DNA from: a virus
Direction: 5' to 3' (one strand)
DNA length: 44,230 nt
Virus record (IMG/VR): IMGVR_UViG_3300027967_000013
Coordinates: 1-44,230 of that record
This document shows, piece after piece, positions 30,448 through 39,797 of the stretch. The first letter of the stretch is position 1; each line of letters begins with the position of its first letter. Under the pieces are notes generated by a model. The model did not search any database. It was not told the DNA's origin and worked only from the letters and a program-made list of their open reading frames with translations. A program made the position numbers and the translations under genes.

Positions 30448-30972
30448 TTAGCCTTTCTCGATGTCGTTAACACGGAAAAGCAATTGAACATGACGAGCCA
30501 TGTTATCCACATTCGCTGCAGCGACGGCGGCTAATTGCTCCCCCCAAGCGGCTAACGACAAATTCGCACCGGTGGATTTGATGATCACCGAATCCGCGGG
30601 TAACGCTTCCAAAGCCAAATCAAAGGCCAATAAAAGCGGCACCTCTGCCGATTTGTAGGCTAACGGGTCCGTATCTGACCACACAGCCAACATGGTGCCG
30701 TCTGCCAGAATGAAGCCGATTTCATGCACCCAAAATTCTTTGTCACCATCGGCTAGGCCCGTGACGTGAATTTGATGCTCATCGATGCGTTCACCATCAG
30801 CGATGGGGATACGCATCTTTTCACTGACTAAGCCCACTTCGTTTTTGCTGGGCGTTCGCCCGTGGTCCCCTAGGGCTATATGGGTAATCTCCGCGTTCAC
30901 ACCCGTATTTTGGCCATTGAAGACAGCGGCCAAGCCCCGAGTGGTGATCACTGGAATTAGCGCATTACTCAC
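30448..30972 (-). CDS. H: P2 H-like N-terminal tail fibre (collar) protein
   Basis: 174 aa corresponding to the conserved N-terminal domain of gpH. PVITTRGLAAVFNGQNTGVN, EITHIALGDHGRTPS and EFWVHEIGFILADGTMLAVW are characteristic. The distal part of a standard gpH is absent and replaced by the separate small genes downstream, so the fibre is split over several genes. GTG start overlaps I (GTGA). Confidence 0.85.
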   Translation of the reverse strand: MSNALIPVITTRGLAAVFNGQNTGVNAEITHIALGDHGRTPSKNEVGLVSEKMRIPIADGERIDEHQIHVTGLADGDKEFWVHEIGFILADGTMLAVWSDTDPLAYKSAEVPLLLAFDLALEALPADSVIIKSTGANLSLAAWGEQLAAVAAANVDNMARHVQLLFRVNDIEKG

Positions 30973-31712
30973 GCGATCGCCTCCATTTGTCGATAAATAA
31001 CTGCAGCACCATTCACCAGGCTGACAATGCCAACTTTACTGGGTCTTGGTGCGGCGTCGATTTCCGCTTGTGCGCTTCGTTGGGAAAGATTCACCCCACT
31101 AAACGACGAAGCCGCCCCAATGCTGGCACGGCTTTCTAACGGTTCTTGTATGCTTTCGGCACTTCGCCGAGCTAACGCCCCCATTCCGGTGATGGCATCA
31201 GCAACGCCTATATTGTTCGGTCCAAACCTTGCGCCCACCTTAAAGGTGTAATGACTGCGGGTATTCTTGGCATTGTTGATCGCCATTTTTAGCTGATCAT
31301 AAAGTGCCTGGTTTAGATAACCGGGTTCGGACGTGATGTTTTCGTTTGCCCAAGCTGTCACGTCAAACGTGCCGCGTTCGGCCATTGGTGCCGCTTGGAA
31401 CCACTCGACTAAATCCACCGTAACGCCCAGATCTTTTAATGCCTGGTCTACCGCGGCGCGAGTGCCTTTTTTACGGTGAACCGATAGCGATGACGCCACA
31501 ATTCGACGCTTGACCGTTTCCGGCCAATCGGTGCGCCACATATCCACCGACACCGCCCACGCTAAGAAGGGCAGCACATCAAGCGGACATTTCCACGGGT
31601 CCCATAAGGTCGAGATAGGAATTTCAACGTCTTCGATTCGCGCTAAGGCTATATCGAGATCACGCTCAAGATCGGACACGTTAGCGGGCAGTATCGAGAC
31701 TTTATCCGTCAT
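30969..31712 (-). CDS. I: P2 I-like baseplate protein
   Basis: 247 aa from MTDKVSILPANVSDLERDL. STLWDPWKCPLDVLPFLAWA and RRIVASSLSVHRKKGTRAAV are the gpI signature. It joins the wedge to the fibres. The start overlaps the J stop (ATGA). Confidence 0.92.
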   Translation of the reverse strand: MTDKVSILPANVSDLERDLDIALARIEDVEIPISTLWDPWKCPLDVLPFLAWAVSVDMWRTDWPETVKRRIVASSLSVHRKKGTRAAVDQALKDLGVTVDLVEWFQAAPMAERGTFDVTAWANENITSEPGYLNQALYDQLKMAINNAKNTRSHYTFKVGARFGPNNIGVADAITGMGALARRSAESIQEPLESRASIGAASSFSGVNLSQRSAQAEIDAAPRPSKVGIVSLVNGAAVIYRQMEAIA

Positions 31713-32548
31713 ACATAGCCCCCAATCACCACACTCACGCCCGTACAATAGGGCGCTTGTTGCTTGGTGCATTTGATGTCTTGCCAGTCGGTCAATACCA
31801 CTTCTTCGACCCCTTCCAGGGTTAGCGCGTTATGGACGCCTGATTCAACCACCCGGCCTTTTAATTGATGCTGGGTTTCAACGTATTCTAATAAACGCTT
31901 TTCAGCGTTTGCCCGAACCAACTCAGGATCAGGGCCTTGCTTCATGTAAAGCGACGCGGTCACGCTGTAGGTTTGCACTGACGCGCCCACCACCGACAAT
32001 AAGTCGGTCATTGGTCTAAACGGCTCTAAGTAGGCTTTCACGGCGTCTAATACGCTTTGGGATGGCTCTCCCGTACCGCTATGGCTCAAAATAGACAACA
32101 CCACTTCAACCGGTGCCGGACTGTCTACCGCGACCCCTTTCACATCAGGATGGGCGCTTTTCGCGTGGAACTCATAAGCACCATCGGGACCCGCAACGGA
32201 TAACCCTTCCGGCGACTTCTGCAGCCTGGCACGGTAATCATCGTTTGATTCGCCCTCAAGGCGAACAACGGGGGTCCCGTCTGGGTGGTGATAGTAGGTC
32301 ACGCCGATATGGTCTAATTCGGCATCTTTGGCATACGCTAGGGTTAACCCTAGTGCTTGTTCGTTGGCATCCTGGCGAAGTAACACTTCTCGATAGGTAT
32401 TCGCTAGGGTGTTTCTGAATGCGGGATCCGATGGACTGGCGTTTTCTAAGCCCGCCCGTTCGACCACATCCGCGATAATTTCTTCGTGATCAACTTGCTT
32501 CACCACATCAAGCGGCGGTAACAAGGCTAAATTGATGCCCTCAGCCAT
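31709..32548 (-). CDS. J: P2 J-like baseplate wedge protein
   Basis: 279 aa from MAEGINLALL. NTYREVLLRQDANEQALGLT, AKDAELDHIGVTYY and PEGLSVAGPDGAYEFHAKSA are the gpJ/gp6-like wedge signature. Overlaps W by 8 bp. Confidence 0.92.
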   Translation of the reverse strand: MAEGINLALLPPLDVVKQVDHEEIIADVVERAGLENASPSDPAFRNTLANTYREVLLRQDANEQALGLTLAYAKDAELDHIGVTYYHHPDGTPVVRLEGESNDDYRARLQKSPEGLSVAGPDGAYEFHAKSAHPDVKGVAVDSPAPVEVVLSILSHSGTGEPSQSVLDAVKAYLEPFRPMTDLLSVVGASVQTYSVTASLYMKQGPDPELVRANAEKRLLEYVETQHQLKGRVVESGVHNALTLEGVEEVVLTDWQDIKCTKQQAPYCTGVSVVIGGYV

Positions 32549-32888
32549 AAATAATCCCGTCCATTTCGACTGTTTCACCGTCTGCAGTGGTGCCGCTTAC
32601 GGTAATAGAAAAGTGGTTCGGACCTTCTCGTTCGACGAGCATTTCCGTTAATTTAAAATCGTCTAAGCCGTTTGCGGGGTTGTTGATGGCCTCAGATAAT
32701 CGAATGTAAGCGTCCATATGGAACCGAGCGTCTACATTGCGATCGACCAATTCATATAATCGGGACCCAAATTCGCGACGGCCAACCAATGATCCCAACG
32801 GCGTGTTGATCACGTCATAAAGGCGCTGGCGCAAATACGGAATGCCGCCAATTTCCGCGCCGGTTAAACGGTCGGTGCCTGTCTTCAT
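32541..32888 (-). CDS. W: P2 W-like baseplate protein (gp25-like)
   Basis: 115 aa. RLYDVINTPLGSLVGRREFG is the gp25-type motif (TP.GS...R..FG). It forms part of the inner baseplate wedge, followed by J and I in the usual order. Confidence 0.92.
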   Translation of the reverse strand: MKTGTDRLTGAEIGGIPYLRQRLYDVINTPLGSLVGRREFGSRLYELVDRNVDARFHMDAYIRLSEAINNPANGLDDFKLTEMLVEREGPNHFSITVSGTTADGETVEMDGIIYG

Positions 32889-32912
32889 TTCGTGCTTTCC
32901 GTTTTTCGTGCT

Positions 32913-33110
32913 TTATACAATCGGATGTTGTCCAGAACTGGACCCACCGGACACATTCGCTTTTGCGTTTGATGTGATTTCATCGACCACCGCGTTCGCA
33001 ATGGCTTCGGCGAACTCATTCACCCAAGAATGCTCACCATCTGCCACGGCGCCAAGTTTGACGAACTCGGTTACTATTTTGCTTTTCAGCGAAGATTTAC
33101 TTAACGCCAT
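32913..33110 (-). CDS. Small hypothetical protein in baseplate cluster
   Basis: 65 aa; helical with an Ala/Asn/Ser-rich end (SNAKANVSGGSSSGQHPIV). It sits between the spike V and W genes. Function unknown. It could be a spike or wedge accessory. Confidence 0.65.
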   Translation of the reverse strand: MALSKSSLKSKIVTEFVKLGAVADGEHSWVNEFAEAIANAVVDEITSNAKANVSGGSSSGQHPIV

Positions 33111-33119
33111 ATAAGCCCC

Positions 33120-33767
33120 TTATTTTCCGGCCGTCACCTTGCTTGATATGTCGCTATGAGGCTTGCCCGTGAATTGGCAAATACAATCACCTGTCACCAC
33201 GCCTTTACCGCCGTTTAGCTTGATTTTGCTACCGTTGGCGATGATGTCGCCGTCGGCGTTTACCGTGGCTTTTCCGCTACATTTGACGTTTACATCGGCT
33301 TGAGAATCCACCGTGGCGGTGCCGGTACTGGTCACAGTAATATTTTGATGGGTCGTGATGTCCACATCGCCCACGTTCACCACTTCTAGCTTATGGCTTT
33401 CTCGGTTATGACTGACTTTTGAGCCATCACCGAACAAGACTAAAAATTCGTTAGGATCTTGGCTTGGGGCGGTAAAGTCTTTGTGGTAACTCCCTGGGAA
33501 GATTTCCCCGAGGGTTAAATCACCATCGCTGATCACCGTGACCCCTTCGCCTATTTCTGGCACCCACCACACAATGGCTTTGCCCGTTCGTTGTGGTTTC
33601 CACTGCAGCCAACCGGTGAATTGTTGTTTGCCTCTTGGGCCATACGCCACCCGTGCAACGTGCTTAACAGGATCCACAGCGTGAATTTTGCCGCGTATAA
33701 CCATTTGCGCGACACGGCGTTCGAGCTCTTCCACTCGCTTCATTAAATTGTTGATAGTGGCGTTCAT
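33120..33767 (-). CDS. V: P2 V-like baseplate spike
   Basis: 215 aa from MNATINNLMKRVEELERRVA, set by an ATGA overlap with the upstream stop. RGKIHAVDPVKHVARVAYGP is the OB-fold start, and a beta-prism follows (VDITTHQNITVTSTGTATVD). It pierces the outer membrane. The C-terminal tip has PHSDISSK and Cys residues rather than an obvious HxH iron motif. Confidence 0.92.
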   Translation of the reverse strand: MNATINNLMKRVEELERRVAQMVIRGKIHAVDPVKHVARVAYGPRGKQQFTGWLQWKPQRTGKAIVWWVPEIGEGVTVISDGDLTLGEIFPGSYHKDFTAPSQDPNEFLVLFGDGSKVSHNRESHKLEVVNVGDVDITTHQNITVTSTGTATVDSQADVNVKCSGKATVNADGDIIANGSKIKLNGGKGVVTGDCICQFTGKPHSDISSKVTAGK

Positions 33768-34291
33768 GGCGTGGCTTTCTCGTAATCGTCTTTGTGATCG
33801 GCGCCAATGTTCGGCGCTTCGCCGATATACACTTCGGACGGCAACCAATCATCACCCAAATCAACCTCGCCCAAATGGAACTCTTGTTCCCAGGACACGA
33901 CCCAACTTTCAAACCCTAGCTTTTCGCTAAACATGCCAGGATAAGCGGACAGTTGGTCCGGCAATTGCGCGTTATCAAGTCCCCACCGGTTCTTATGAAT
34001 GATTTGTAAGGTTCGCGCGGCTAGGTTTCTGACTTCCAATTGAATACGGTCAGTTTTCAGGCTCAGAATGCAATGGGCCGCAAATTCAACCACCAACGCC
34101 AAGCGACCGCCCGAAACGGTCTTTCCTGGCTTAATGTTGACAGCCTCGATCAATATTGACGGCGTGGTAATGGATGCGTGGCCCGTTAATAGCTCCGGGG
34201 CGTAATCAGACACTTGTTTAAGCATCGGCATCGCCTTTTTAAAGGCGGCGACTTGGGCATCGTGGATCGCGGTAAAGTCATCGTCTCGCAC
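33764..34291 (-). CDS. Putative tail completion / connector protein
   Basis: 175 aa with GTG start and GGGGGTAAGG upstream. SYAPELLTGHASITTPSILI... and RTLQIIHKNRWGL look like the tail-terminator-type proteins found at this position. No precise family. It lies between the Z-like gene and the spike. Confidence 0.6.
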   Translation of the reverse strand: MRDDDFTAIHDAQVAAFKKAMPMLKQVSDYAPELLTGHASITTPSILIEAVNIKPGKTVSGGRLALVVEFAAHCILSLKTDRIQLEVRNLAARTLQIIHKNRWGLDNAQLPDQLSAYPGMFSEKLGFESWVVSWEQEFHLGEVDLGDDWLPSEVYIGEAPNIGADHKDDYEKATP

Positions 34292-34300
34292 CCTTACCCC

Positions 34301-34924
34301 CTATTTTTTGGCTTTTTCGTGATTAACGGCGTAATTCAATTCTTGTTCGAATAAGGTGTTAAACCTATCGATCGCGCGGCGGTCTAACCGTCGGAATATT
34401 TCCGCCGCAATGGTTTCGATTTCAACGCCTAAACGCTGAACGGGGAACCGACCCGCATATTCTGGCGCCAATTGGCGACTGGATGGCTTTCGTGAAGATT
34501 GGCTTAATGTGGTATAGCCTTGGTTTCGGCTCGACCGGATCCAAACGTTCTCATCAGCGTTATAGATAGAGCGATAAAACGCCCCTTCATATTTACGCTG
34601 GCCAACCGTGACCCCTTTTCGGGTTTGACGGGCTTTGCCCGCTTGTTCCGCCGCTAATGGCATCGCCCCGAGCCAAAGAATATGGACTTGATCCATGCCC
34701 TTGCCCGCGGTGCGAACTAGTAATCGTTTTTTGAGATATTTTTGAGTTATGCCCAACTGTTGGGATAACTCTCGCGCTACGCGACCAGATAGCCAGCGAA
34801 TGGTTTTTTTCATTGCCCTATCGCTGGCTTTGCTTAATTGCTGGGGTGTTGCTTCAATCCGTGCGGTAATGTCTCTTATCGCACGGGAAAAGTTCATTTC
34901 AACACTAACGCCACTTTCCGCCAT
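34301..34924 (-). CDS. Minor tail protein Z-like
   Basis: 207 aa from MAESGVSVEM. SKASDRAMKKTIRWLSGRVA and QQLGITQKYLKKRLLVR resemble the prophage minor tail protein Z family (lambda gpZ-related), which connects head and tail. It is Arg/Lys-rich. It overlaps the upstream gene by 20 bp. Confidence 0.75.
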   Translation of the reverse strand: MAESGVSVEMNFSRAIRDITARIEATPQQLSKASDRAMKKTIRWLSGRVARELSQQLGITQKYLKKRLLVRTAGKGMDQVHILWLGAMPLAAEQAGKARQTRKGVTVGQRKYEGAFYRSIYNADENVWIRSSRNQGYTTLSQSSRKPSSRQLAPEYAGRFPVQRLGVEIETIAAEIFRRLDRRAIDRFNTLFEQELNYAVNHEKAKK

Positions 34925-35282
34925 CTTCCTGTTCGTCCTCATAACTTTGGTCTGGGACGGCATCAGCTAAGACAATGACCGTGCAGCCGTCACCGTCGGA
35001 ATGGCTTTGTGATGGCACAGGGAAATATTCCCGATCATCGATCAGGATGCGAATGTCTTTGCTTAAGCTCGGACAATCATCATCAAGCACGGTTAACGTG
35101 GGAACATCGGCTTTTAGCGTCAATTCGCCGCGTTTCCCTTTGGTAATGACCTCTTTTTCGGGATGCGTGAAAACACCCCGTAAATCGACCGTTACCCCGT
35201 TCGCCGTGACCATTTTCACCATACGGCCAAGCCGTCGAACAATTCGACGACTGGCACGTTTAAACGGGTCACGTTCGCGCAT
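34905..35282 (-). CDS. Head-tail joining protein, lambda FII-like
   Basis: 125 aa. The beta-rich pattern with VTVDLRGVFTHPEKEV, DCPSLSKDIRILIDDREYFP and an acidic end matches the position and likely fold of lambda gpFII. It is directly downstream of the capsid gene. Confidence 0.6.
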   Translation of the reverse strand: MRERDPFKRASRRIVRRLGRMVKMVTANGVTVDLRGVFTHPEKEVITKGKRGELTLKADVPTLTVLDDDCPSLSKDIRILIDDREYFPVPSQSHSDGDGCTVIVLADAVPDQSYEDEQEDGGKWR

Positions 35283-35284
35283 GA

Positions 35285-36304
35285 TTACGCGCCCGCAGGT
35301 TCAGTTTTTGGTGTGAATTTGATGCGACGCACTGCCAGCGGGGAAGTACAAAGGTTCATCGGGTTTGATTGACCTTCCATATCGACGCCTTTGTCGAAGT
35401 CCTTCGCTTTCGACTTCACGTAATACGGCAAACCTTTGGTATTGACCGTTTCGTTATAGTTCGCTGGAGCAAATCGAGTTAAAAACAAACCAGGCTTCCC
35501 TTCTGGCACCATCACGGCGCCATATTTCGCTGGCATTGGGTCTTTATCACCGAATTTCTCGTCGTATTCTTCCCAGAATGCACCTTGCCAAGAAACGCCA
35601 CGGCGAACATCTTCGCGTAATGCTTCGCCGTTGTTGTAACGGTCGAACGCCTTATAAAAACTTTCGTTTTTCAGCATTTCATTAAAGAATTCGGGACGGC
35701 AGAACACACGATGCGCTTTTGCTTTTGGACCTTTGAGGTGTTTCTCTGAATCGCGCTTCACATCCAACATTTGGGTTGGAAGATCATCGTTAAAATCAAT
35801 GGTGTTTTCACCATCGGTTTCTTTCAGTTCAAAGACTTTGAACAGATCCAGAACCACCACGCCTTTTTTGTTGTAGACCTTGCCGAAGATGGCACCAAAT
35901 CGGAAATATTCGATAGTCATATCGATACTTTGGCGAATAATCTCCGCTTTCTCATCGATCACGTCTTGCAGCGATTCAAGTTCGTCTTCTTCGCCGAACG
36001 CGCGGCTATTTTGGATTTCATCGGCAAAAATGCTCGCCGGTACTGGTAGGTGCAAAGCTTTAAACGTCACCAGTTTACGATCGGGATCATCCAACGGTTC
36101 GCCATCATCGCCGCGTGGTACGTCTTGAACCAATTGGATTTGGCCGTCTTTGTATTCAATTTCTACCGATGTCGTGCTGATACCTTTTTCTTCAAACAGT
36201 TTCAGCTCTGCCAGGCGGTTTTTTGGCACCGTGACGTTATTGATGGCCGCGGTCAGTTCGCGCAATGTGAACTTTTCAGACTCAAGCGCTTGTTGCATTT
36301 CCAT
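35285..36304 (-). CDS. E: Major capsid protein, lambda E-like
   Basis: 339 aa. FTLRELTAAINNVTVPKNRL, FGEEDELESLQDVIDEKAEI and the C-terminal TSPLAVRRIKF match the lambda E family. It forms the head shell. AGAGAG upstream of the ATG. Not to be confused with the tail gene E at 26.2 kb. Confidence 0.95.
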   Translation of the reverse strand: MEMQQALESEKFTLRELTAAINNVTVPKNRLAELKLFEEKGISTTSVEIEYKDGQIQLVQDVPRGDDGEPLDDPDRKLVTFKALHLPVPASIFADEIQNSRAFGEEDELESLQDVIDEKAEIIRQSIDMTIEYFRFGAIFGKVYNKKGVVVLDLFKVFELKETDGENTIDFNDDLPTQMLDVKRDSEKHLKGPKAKAHRVFCRPEFFNEMLKNESFYKAFDRYNNGEALREDVRRGVSWQGAFWEEYDEKFGDKDPMPAKYGAVMVPEGKPGLFLTRFAPANYNETVNTKGLPYYVKSKAKDFDKGVDMEGQSNPMNLCTSPLAVRRIKFTPKTEPAGA

Positions 36305-36346
36305 GTTGTTCTCTCTTTAAAAAATGGGAAAGAAAATATCCCGCGC

Positions 36347-36703
36347 TTAACGCAGGACGATCTGTTTTTCAGCCAGTGCTGAAACGGCCGCTTCTTTTTG
36401 CACTTGCGTAATGCCTTCGGGCCACGTCATTTTGCTGTCGTACAGCGCACAAACACGAGCATGAGCCACCGCTTCGGTCGCTTCTACGCTATCAATGTGA
36501 CCATATAGCACCAGTTCCGCCGTTTCTGCTTCTGTTGCGTCTGCTGCAATATCGAGTTGGGTGTAGGTGCCATCATCTTTTTTAGCGAGCACGGTGCCTG
36601 AAACATACGGACCGCCTACAACGACGATCCCATCTCGGGATACACGGTCGAGCTCACCGGCTACGTGGGCGCCGATACGGGCGCGCATATGTGTGACTGT
36701 CAT
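36347..36703 (-). CDS. D: Head decoration protein, lambda D-like
   Basis: 118 aa. VVVGGPYVSGTVLAKKDDGT and EAVAHARVCALYDSKMTWPE match the D family that stabilises expanded heads. AAGGAT before the ATG. Confidence 0.93.
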   Translation of the reverse strand: MTVTHMRARIGAHVAGELDRVSRDGIVVVGGPYVSGTVLAKKDDGTYTQLDIAADATEAETAELVLYGHIDSVEATEAVAHARVCALYDSKMTWPEGITQVQKEAAVSALAEKQIVLR

Positions 36704-36744
36704 AATTTATCCTTACAGTGAAAGAGAAAGGGGAACGCCGATTG

Positions 36745-37239
36745 TTATCGATTGGCGTAAATGGCTTTAGTGTTAAGAGACGCGGTTTTCTTGACCTTGT
36801 CCGTCACATGGCGAGTTTGGTCGCCACTTTCATCACTTGAGGCTTTCGCTTCATGGATGGCTTGACCGACCATCTTGATTGGGTCGTTCATATGAGCGGC
36901 CAACGTGTCGTAACTGCCTGACAAGCCCGAAGCGGCTAAGGTATCTTTCAGGCTCTTAGCCATCTTGATTTGACTTTCGGCACTCTCTAGCGTGACACCG
37001 TCACCAAGTAGCGAAGCCGATAGCGAAGGAATGCCCGCTTCCTGGCATTGTTGAACCAGACTTGCCGCATTATCGACGGCCATCGCTGGCGACTCTTGTA
37101 ACGCTTCAAGCACATCAGGGCGATGCTCTGTTAATGCGCCTACAATCACCTGGGCGCTCACTTCTTCCGAAGCTGGTAACGAGAATGTCACTTCGTTATC
37201 GCTACCACCTTGCGCCGCGGCATTGGTATTTGTTGTCAT
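36745..37239 (-). CDS. Internal-start scaffold, Nu3-like
   Basis: 164 aa from MTTNTNAAAQGGSDN, in the same frame as the protease. AAGAGGA lies 12 bases before the ATG. In lambda the scaffold Nu3 is made from an internal start of C; the position here corresponds. Expression of the separate product is inferred. Confidence 0.6.
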   Translation of the reverse strand: MTTNTNAAAQGGSDNEVTFSLPASEEVSAQVIVGALTEHRPDVLEALQESPAMAVDNAASLVQQCQEAGIPSLSASLLGDGVTLESAESQIKMAKSLKDTLAASGLSGSYDTLAAHMNDPIKMVGQAIHEAKASSDESGDQTRHVTDKVKKTASLNTKAIYANR

Positions 37240-38082
37240 GGCGGGTGTTTTCCTCTTACTTAGTTCGGCGATAACGCCTTCCAGACTCCCAAGTTCGTGA
37301 GCCATACCTTTATCGACTGCAGACTGACCAATCAGGACAAAGCCACAACCGAAATCGTTAAGCACCTTTTCACGGGTGACATTCATGTTTCGAGCAACAC
37401 GATCGATAAACACATCGGATAGCTGATCAAGGTGTTGCTGATAAGCTTTTCGACCTTTATCGGTCGTTGGGTCTAAACGCTTATCCGGCGACTGACTCGA
37501 TACGATTTCAATCGTTTCGTAACGGTCATCTTCTGACGCCTTACGGATTTGCATACTTAGCACCGTACCAATCGAGCCCACATCGCCCGTTGCATCGATG
37601 ACAATCTTGTCGGCAGCCGAGGCGGACCAATACGCGGCGGAACATGCCGAACCGCCCACATAAGACACAATCGGCTTTTGGCCGCGCGCTTTGTAGATCA
37701 TTTCGGCGAATTCGTGGGTCCCTTTTACATGACCGCCACCGCTGTCATACACCAAAACAATCCCTTTCACTTTTGGCGAGTCCAATGCTTGATTGAACTC
37801 TTTCGCAAGTGTTTGGGTTGACGTTCCGCCGCATATGTCTTCAAACATGCCCGCGTAACGGGTGATCACGCCATTAACATGGATAAGAGCGACACCATTT
37901 CGGATTTCCATCCCTGGGGTGATTTTCTTCCCATTCCGAGCCGCGACCGCTTCAATCAATGATTCGGACAACTCAAGGGTTGCGCGATCACGCCCTGCAA
38001 TATTCCCCATCACCGTTAACGTGCGCGAATCCATCGCCCACGCTTCGGCCATCAAGAAATCAAGCATGAATTTCTTAGCCAT
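36745..38082 (-). CDS. C: Head maturation protease with scaffold (lambda C/Nu3-like)
   Basis: 445 aa. The N-terminal S49/SppA-like domain has VALIHVNGVITRYAGMFEDI and SYVGGSACSAAYWSASAADK, the nucleophile probably Ser148. A C-terminal scaffold part (from ~residue 282) is helical with a basic end. It removes scaffold and matures the portal in the prohead. Its first codons overlap the portal end by 8 bp. Confidence 0.93.
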   Translation of the reverse strand: MAKKFMLDFLMAEAWAMDSRTLTVMGNIAGRDRATLELSESLIEAVAARNGKKITPGMEIRNGVALIHVNGVITRYAGMFEDICGGTSTQTLAKEFNQALDSPKVKGIVLVYDSGGGHVKGTHEFAEMIYKARGQKPIVSYVGGSACSAAYWSASAADKIVIDATGDVGSIGTVLSMQIRKASEDDRYETIEIVSSQSPDKRLDPTTDKGRKAYQQHLDQLSDVFIDRVARNMNVTREKVLNDFGCGFVLIGQSAVDKGMAHELGSLEGVIAELSKRKTPAMTTNTNAAAQGGSDNEVTFSLPASEEVSAQVIVGALTEHRPDVLEALQESPAMAVDNAASLVQQCQEAGIPSLSASLLGDGVTLESAESQIKMAKSLKDTLAASGLSGSYDTLAAHMNDPIKMVGQAIHEAKASSDESGDQTRHVTDKVKKTASLNTKAIYANR

Positions 38083-39571
38083 CTTTAATGGTCCCCTCTA
38101 GTGAATGACTGGCACTAAAAAGCCCGGCTAATTTGCCGGGCTCCTCAACACCGTGTTTCTTTAAAATCTTCTGCCATTTGGCCAACACCCGAGCGTTAAT
38201 TTCCATGTTGTCATCGATGTCGGTACCATACTCAGCCGCTTCTCTTTCCGCGTTCGAGTTATTTGACGCGACCGCCTTGTTACGGGCGTTAATGTCTTGC
38301 TCTGGGTGTAAGTGACGCCAAGCATCTGGGCGAATATCCAAAGCCAAATATGGCCAAGGGTTATCCGCAAAGCCTGGGGCCGACAACAAACCAACTGACA
38401 CCGCCGTTTCAACCACCCAACGCCAGATCCCAAAAGCAACTTGGAACCCTGACAGGTTCGTTTGGTCGAATGTGATCCCGCGGCGGTACTCATTCAAGAA
38501 CGCGCGAACTAAGCGGTCATTCAATCCCGACCAATCGCCGGTTAACAGTGGATAAGGGATTTCTAGCCCGGCCGACATCATCAGCGATTGCCAACGAACA
38601 AAATCGGCATAGCCTTGACCCGTATCATCACCATCAAACAGATTCAATTTTTCGCCAGGTACACCGCGTAATATGGTGCCCGCACTGACGGATTCGGTTG
38701 TCGCCGCCGGATCCGCTTCGTCTGGGTACATTTCGCGGCCCGTGGCTGGGTCATATTCCCAGTCAGACTCACCGAATGATTCACGGTACAAAAAGCCAGT
38801 AAACGCACTACGTTGACGCTTTCGCACCAATTCAGAATCATCGTATTCGTGAAAGGTTCGGTCTTTCAGTAGCGCGGCGGCCGTTTCTGGCTCTCCACGA
38901 ACTTGACCAGGACGAGTGGGTTTATAGTGATGAATCACATCACGCGCCGGCACTCGAATAAGCTGATTTAGGCTCACCGACTCTAAACCATCATCAGGAT
39001 GTGACTTGTAAAACCAATACGCGACTTTGACTTTGCCTTCGAACTCGACCCCTTGAATGATTCGACGGGTCGCGCTAATGCGCTTATTCAGTTCGTGCGG
39101 GCAAAAATCCGCCTCTAACAATTCTACTTGCATCGGTAAACGCAGCCCCGACGACAAACGGCGGCGGACACGACGAATAAACACTTCCCCCGACATTCGT
39201 CGAGATAAGACCGATAAATTCACGATCCCGCCGAAGTTCATATCCCCCCAAGGATCCAACTGCATGGCGACAATTTTCCAAAGCTGATTAAGCTCAGACC
39301 GGAAATCATCATCCTTAGCGGTAGACAGTAAAGTAAACCCCTTACCGACTTCGTTTGTGGTGTTTTTATTGATACCCGAACGCATTAACAGGCTATTTCG
39401 ATAGCCCGCACGGGTTCGGTTTCGTAATGGTTTTGCTGCAGAACTTAACGCGCGATTGGGTCCCATCGATGGCGCGGCCCAACCTACCGCCCTCGGGGCT
39501 TTGGTCGCCCCTTCATAGGGTTGCGAAGCGCGTAGCGGTTGACCATCAAGACCAACGATAGAACTTTTCAT
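38075..39571 (-). CDS. B: Portal protein, lambda B-like
   Basis: 498 aa. RAVGWAAPSMGPNRALSSAA, RNTRAGYR-type and GLNDRLVRAFLNEYRRG segments match the lambda B portal family. It forms the dodecameric DNA gate. Its last ~25 codons contain a terminator hairpin. Confidence 0.94.
   Translation of the reverse strand: MKSSIVGLDGQPLRASQPYEGATKAPRAVGWAAPSMGPNRALSSAAKPLRNRTRAGYRNSLLMRSGINKNTTNEVGKGFTLLSTAKDDDFRSELNQLWKIVAMQLDPWGDMNFGGIVNLSVLSRRMSGEVFIRRVRRRLSSGLRLPMQVELLEADFCPHELNKRISATRRIIQGVEFEGKVKVAYWFYKSHPDDGLESVSLNQLIRVPARDVIHHYKPTRPGQVRGEPETAAALLKDRTFHEYDDSELVRKRQRSAFTGFLYRESFGESDWEYDPATGREMYPDEADPAATTESVSAGTILRGVPGEKLNLFDGDDTGQGYADFVRWQSLMMSAGLEIPYPLLTGDWSGLNDRLVRAFLNEYRRGITFDQTNLSGFQVAFGIWRWVVETAVSVGLLSAPGFADNPWPYLALDIRPDAWRHLHPEQDINARNKAVASNNSNAEREAAEYGTDIDDNMEINARVLAKWQKILKKHGVEEPGKLAGLFSASHSLEGTIKDG
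38117..38142 (-). terminator. Terminator inside the portal 3' end
   Basis: On the minus strand AGCCCGGC-AAATTA-GCCGGGCT followed by TTTT, within portal codons for EPGKLAGLFS. Coding and terminator functions overlap. Confidence 0.7.
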
Positions 39572-39787
39572 TTATCGGATCCCTCTGTCAACTCTTGCCA
39601 CCATGCCCGCTAACGGGTTCATTCGGCGGCCATTGTTAGCGTTAATCACTCGGTTAACATGGCGGCGGGCTTCCCGTAGCTCGGCAATAGAACGATATGT
39701 CACCTCGCGGCCGTCCATTTTGACGGTCAATTCACCCGTGGCGATGGCTTCGTCTAAAATGTCTAAGTCTTCTTTTGTTAAGGCCAT
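39572..39787 (-). CDS. W: Head-tail connector, lambda W-like
   Basis: 71 aa. KEDLDILDEAIATGELTVKM and YRSIAELREARRHVN are typical of gpW. It sits between terminase and portal as in lambda and finishes the head after packaging. Confidence 0.92.
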   Translation of the reverse strand: MALTKEDLDILDEAIATGELTVKMDGREVTYRSIAELREARRHVNRVINANNGRRMNPLAGMVARVDRGIR

Positions 39788-39797
39788 ATATCACTCT

